From Nevskiales bacterium (lineage in GTDB: Bacteria > Pseudomonadota > Gammaproteobacteria > Steroidobacterales > GCA-2729495), in contig WYBE01000001.1 of NCBI GenBank assembly GCA_011526045.1, forward strand, positions 1-43,421: a DNA stretch of 43,421 nucleotides, read 5' to 3'. Below the pieces are notes generated by a model. That model ran no database searches and was not told the origin of the DNA. It was given only the letters and a program-made list of their open reading frames with translations. A program made the translations under genes and the position numbers. Shown here piece by piece: positions 41,312-43,421 of this stretch (position 1 is its first letter; every line of letters starts with the position of its first letter).

Positions 41312-43084
41312 ATGCCAGCCACCCCACGCGCCAGCCGCGCACCCGCCGCGTGCTTCATCTTCGGCCTGCTCCTCGCGCCGCTCGCTGCGTCTGCGTCCTA
41401 CCGGGACGATGTCGGCTACACGGCGCTGCAGGCCGAACTCGGCGCAGGCAACACACCGGACGGCGCGGGCGTGCCGGTCTCGCAGATCGAGGCCTCGATG
41501 CCCGTCGGCGGTCAGGACACCTGGATGCCCGATCCATCGCACGCGGAGTTCGTGGGCAAGACCATCACCAACGCTTCCGTTCCGCCGGCACCCGCCGGGG
41601 TGTACTCATCCCACGCCACCGACGTCGGGCGCCGGTACTACGGCAATACCACCTCGCTCGCCGGCGGCATCACGTCCATTGCGGTGTATTACGCCGACGC
41701 ATGGCTCGGCAGCGACCTGCTGAAAACCAGTGGCAGTGTCCGGCCCGGGTATTCGACGACCCGCATCGGCAATCACAGCTGGGTGGGCGACGCGAACGAT
41801 GCGGACATCAACACGGAGGTGCTGCGCCGGCTGGACTGGGTGATCGAGACCGACGACTTCATTCAGGCCGTCGCCATGAGCAACGGCGCTGCGCCGAGCA
41901 GCGTGGCGCTCCTCGCCAGCGGCTTCAATTCGCTGACGGTTGGCCGCAGCGATCTCGAGCACGGGAGCGGCTCCGTCGCGGTGGATGCCACCTACGGTTC
42001 GGGCCGCGTGCGGCCTCATGTCGTCCTGCCGCTCACCGTCACGAGCGCCACGACGCCGCTGGCGGCCTCCATGATCGCGATGCTGGTGGAACTCGGGCAC
42101 GGCAATGCGGCGCTCTCCACCGACCCTGCGGTGAAAAGTTTCACCAACCGGGCGGGACTCCTCATCCGCAACGCCGAGCGCGCGGAAGTCATCAAGGCCG
42201 CACTGATGGCCGGCGCCGACCGCGTCACCCACAACACGAGCATGGCGGACCTGCCGCCATTCCGTGACAGCATCGGGACTCAGTCGGCGAACGGACTCGA
42301 CACCCGCTACGGCGCCGGCCAGGCCAACATCCGCAACAGCTACTGGATCATCGCCGCCGGCGAGAAGAACAGCACCGAGGACGGTGGCGCCGGCGTGGGC
42401 AGTGCCGAACGCGGTTTCGACTACGATCCGGCGTTCGGCGGCGGCAGCGGCTCGAACTCGACGGCGAACTACCCGATGCCGGTGTCGGCCACGCCACGCC
42501 TGCTGACCGCCACGCTCGCCTGGAACATCGACATCAACGGCGGCACGCAGTCGAACTTCAACAGCACCGCCACCCTGCGCGACCTGGCGCTGGCTGTGGT
42601 CAACACCGCAAACTCCACGACGGTGACGAGTTCGCAGGGCACCAACGACAACACCGAGAATATCTATGTCGCAGTCCCGGCGAACGCGCAGTACACCCTG
42701 CGCGTGACCCGCGGCTCCGGCTCCTCGTTCAGCTATGACTACGGCCTCGCCTGGCAACTGCTGCCCGATGCCGACGGCGACGGCGCCCACGACGACCAGG
42801 ACAACTGCATCAACGTCGCCAACGGCCCGCTCATCCCGGACGGCGGCGGCAACAGCCAGCGCGACACCGATGGCGACGGCTTCGGCAACGTCTGCGACGG
42901 CGACTTCGACAACAGCGGCGGCATCGTCAACTACGCCGACCTCGCGCAGTTCCGCGGTGCCTTCGGCAGCGCGAATGCCGACGCCGACATGGACGGCAGC
43001 GGCGGGATCGTCAATTACACCGATCTCGCCTTGTTCCGGAACCGGTTCGGCAAGGCGCCGGGGCCATCCGCCTTCGCGCCGTAG
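41312..43084 (+). CDS. Degenerate subtilase-like secreted protein with dockerin-like repeats
   Basis: 590 residues with a signal peptide (CFIFGLLLAPLAASASYRDD). Residues 30-260 follow the S8 peptidase pattern: a GAGVPVSQIEAS block where catalytic Asp is expected but E60 stands, H101-A-T-x-V-G, the oxyanion-type N154-H-S-W, and RPHVVLPLTVTSATTPLAAS, which parallels the Ser-motif P-x-V-x-A-P...GTSMATPHVAG with S245 present but G replaced by V. A beta domain follows. Residues 483-535 hold Asp-rich thrombospondin-3-like calcium loops (DADGDGAHDDQDNC, RDTDGDGFGNVCDGD). At 529-580 are two EF-hand-type dockerin repeats (DFDNSGGIVNYADLAQFRGA and DMDGSGGIVNYTDLALFRNR). Confidence 0.85.
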   Translation: MPATPRASRAPAACFIFGLLLAPLAASASYRDDVGYTALQAELGAGNTPDGAGVPVSQIEASMPVGGQDTWMPDPSHAEFVGKTITNASVPPAPAGVYSSHATDVGRRYYGNTTSLAGGITSIAVYYADAWLGSDLLKTSGSVRPGYSTTRIGNHSWVGDANDADINTEVLRRLDWVIETDDFIQAVAMSNGAAPSSVALLASGFNSLTVGRSDLEHGSGSVAVDATYGSGRVRPHVVLPLTVTSATTPLAASMIAMLVELGHGNAALSTDPAVKSFTNRAGLLIRNAERAEVIKAALMAGADRVTHNTSMADLPPFRDSIGTQSANGLDTRYGAGQANIRNSYWIIAAGEKNSTEDGGAGVGSAERGFDYDPAFGGGSGSNSTANYPMPVSATPRLLTATLAWNIDINGGTQSNFNSTATLRDLALAVVNTANSTTVTSSQGTNDNTENIYVAVPANAQYTLRVTRGSGSSFSYDYGLAWQLLPDADGDGAHDDQDNCINVANGPLIPDGGGNSQRDTDGDGFGNVCDGDFDNSGGIVNYADLAQFRGAFGSANADADMDGSGGIVNYTDLALFRNRFGKAPGPSAFAP

Positions 43085-43094
43085 GGGAGCCGGG

Positions 43095-43285
43095 GCGCCG
43101 CTCCTACGGCGCTTCGTGCAGCGCCTTGGTTGGTGAGCACCCTGTAGGAGCGACGCGAGTCGCGACCACCGCTCCGTTCAGCGCTGCGGCATCAACGGTC
43201 GCGGCTGGCGCCGCTCCTACGGCGCTGTGTTCAGCGTCTTGGTTGGTGAGCACCCTGTAGGAGCGACGCGAGTCGCGACCACCGC
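43095..43285. repeat. Tandem GTAGGAGCG-type intergenic repeats
   Basis: A 78-base unit occurs at 43095-43172 and 43208-43285, 113 bases apart, nearly identical (both contain TTGGTTGGTGAGCACCCTGT and AGGAGCGACGCGAGTCGCGA). The second unit with its left flank (43197-43220) folds back on 43257-43280: GGTCGCG...GCTCCTAC against GTAGGAGC...CGCGACC. The segment at 5321-5404 is a diverged copy. It fills most of the gap between the dockerin gene and folE. Confidence 0.88.
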
Positions 43286-43320
43286 GACGTCGGACCAGGC
43301 GGCCCACGAACCCGTCCTCC

Positions 43321-43421
43321 TCAGCCGATCAGGCGCAGGAACTCGTTGCGGGTCTGCGGCTGCGAGCGGAAGCTCCCGAGCATGCACGAGGTCGTCATGA
43401 CGGAATTCTGCTTCTCGACCC
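43321..43421 (-). CDS. GTP cyclohydrolase I, C-terminal end (cut by window edge)
   Basis: The last 33 codons are present: VEKQNSVMTTSCMLGSFRSQ, then PQTRNEFLRLIG and TGA. The sequence matches the C-terminus of FolE (KQNSxMxTSxMLGxFR...TRxEFLxLI), the enzyme that makes 7,8-dihydroneopterin triphosphate from GTP for folate or pterin synthesis. The start lies outside the window, and no feature of the active site can be checked. Confidence 0.88.
   Translation of the reverse strand, partial: VEKQNSVMTTSCMLGSFRSQPQTRNEFLRLIG

Overview
The window is high-GC DNA that looks like a chromosomal segment of a gammaproteobacterium. Support for this comes from an OmpR-type two-component pair, adrenodoxin-type and thioredoxin-like ferredoxins, TonB/ExbB/ExbD energisation genes, many lipoproteins and outer-membrane barrels, a VPLPA/PEP-CTERM protein, and REP-like hairpins of the type seen in pseudomonads and xanthomonads. 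The genus cannot be fixed from the sequence. There is no rRNA, CRISPR array, phage or intact transposase.

Layout. (1) 1-5300: a dispersed repeat, tRNA-Ala(CGC) with terminator, a [2Fe-2S] ferredoxin, two small unknowns, a LOG-family nucleotide hydrolase, and a sensor kinase/response regulator pair. The pair is divergent from an unlisted 35-residue membrane peptide across three GTTAC half-sites with an exact 10-bp period. (2) 5300-8000: a homologue of plant red chlorophyll catabolite reductase, divergent from an alpha/beta hydrolase that lacks the usual nucleophile serine and a thioredoxin-like ferredoxin. (3) 8000-12060: a REP-like hairpin zone, then a compact operon of two rSAM-associated transferases, a radical SAM enzyme and a MenA-like prenyltransferase. 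(4) 12085-21934, minus strand: one long operon for an envelope machine, made of TlpA thioredoxin, a periplasmic protein, two large TPR proteins, a TPR lipoprotein, an Ala/Pro-rich protein, ExbB, two ExbD and an AgmX/TonB-type protein. This recalls the myxobacterial Agl-Glt gliding apparatus. (5) 22520-27141, minus: ApbE, a multicopper oxidase co-expressed with an unknown secreted protein, and a small secreted protein. (6) 27483-33564, minus: a probable operon of a two-haem, beta-propeller-like lipoprotein, an SH3/barrel protein, a second outer-membrane barrel, TlpA, DUF4266 and DUF3570. (7) 33718-39179, plus: the divergent partner operon, with a one-haem protein, a two-haem LamG lipoprotein and a Tat-exported DUF1501-like protein. 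(8) 39237-43421: a dispersed repeat, a CPBP protease with a 92-bp inverted-repeat element directly before its start codon, a cohesin-like VPLPA-anchored protein divergent from a degenerate subtilase with dockerin-like repeats, tandem intergenic repeats, and the 3' end of folE.

How it may work together. Regions 4 to 7 are almost entirely exported proteins: PMF-coupled motor-like subunits, TPR scaffolds, barrels, haem c proteins, a multicopper oxidase, a flavinyltransferase and two thiol-redox proteins. I infer an envelope-spanning, energised system linked to extracytoplasmic redox chemistry, but no single gene here proves its substrate. The other candidates for something undescribed are the RCCR-like locus, the rSAM/prenyltransferase operon, and the cohesin/dockerin pair. 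All family names were assigned by reading motifs and from memory; no searches were run.
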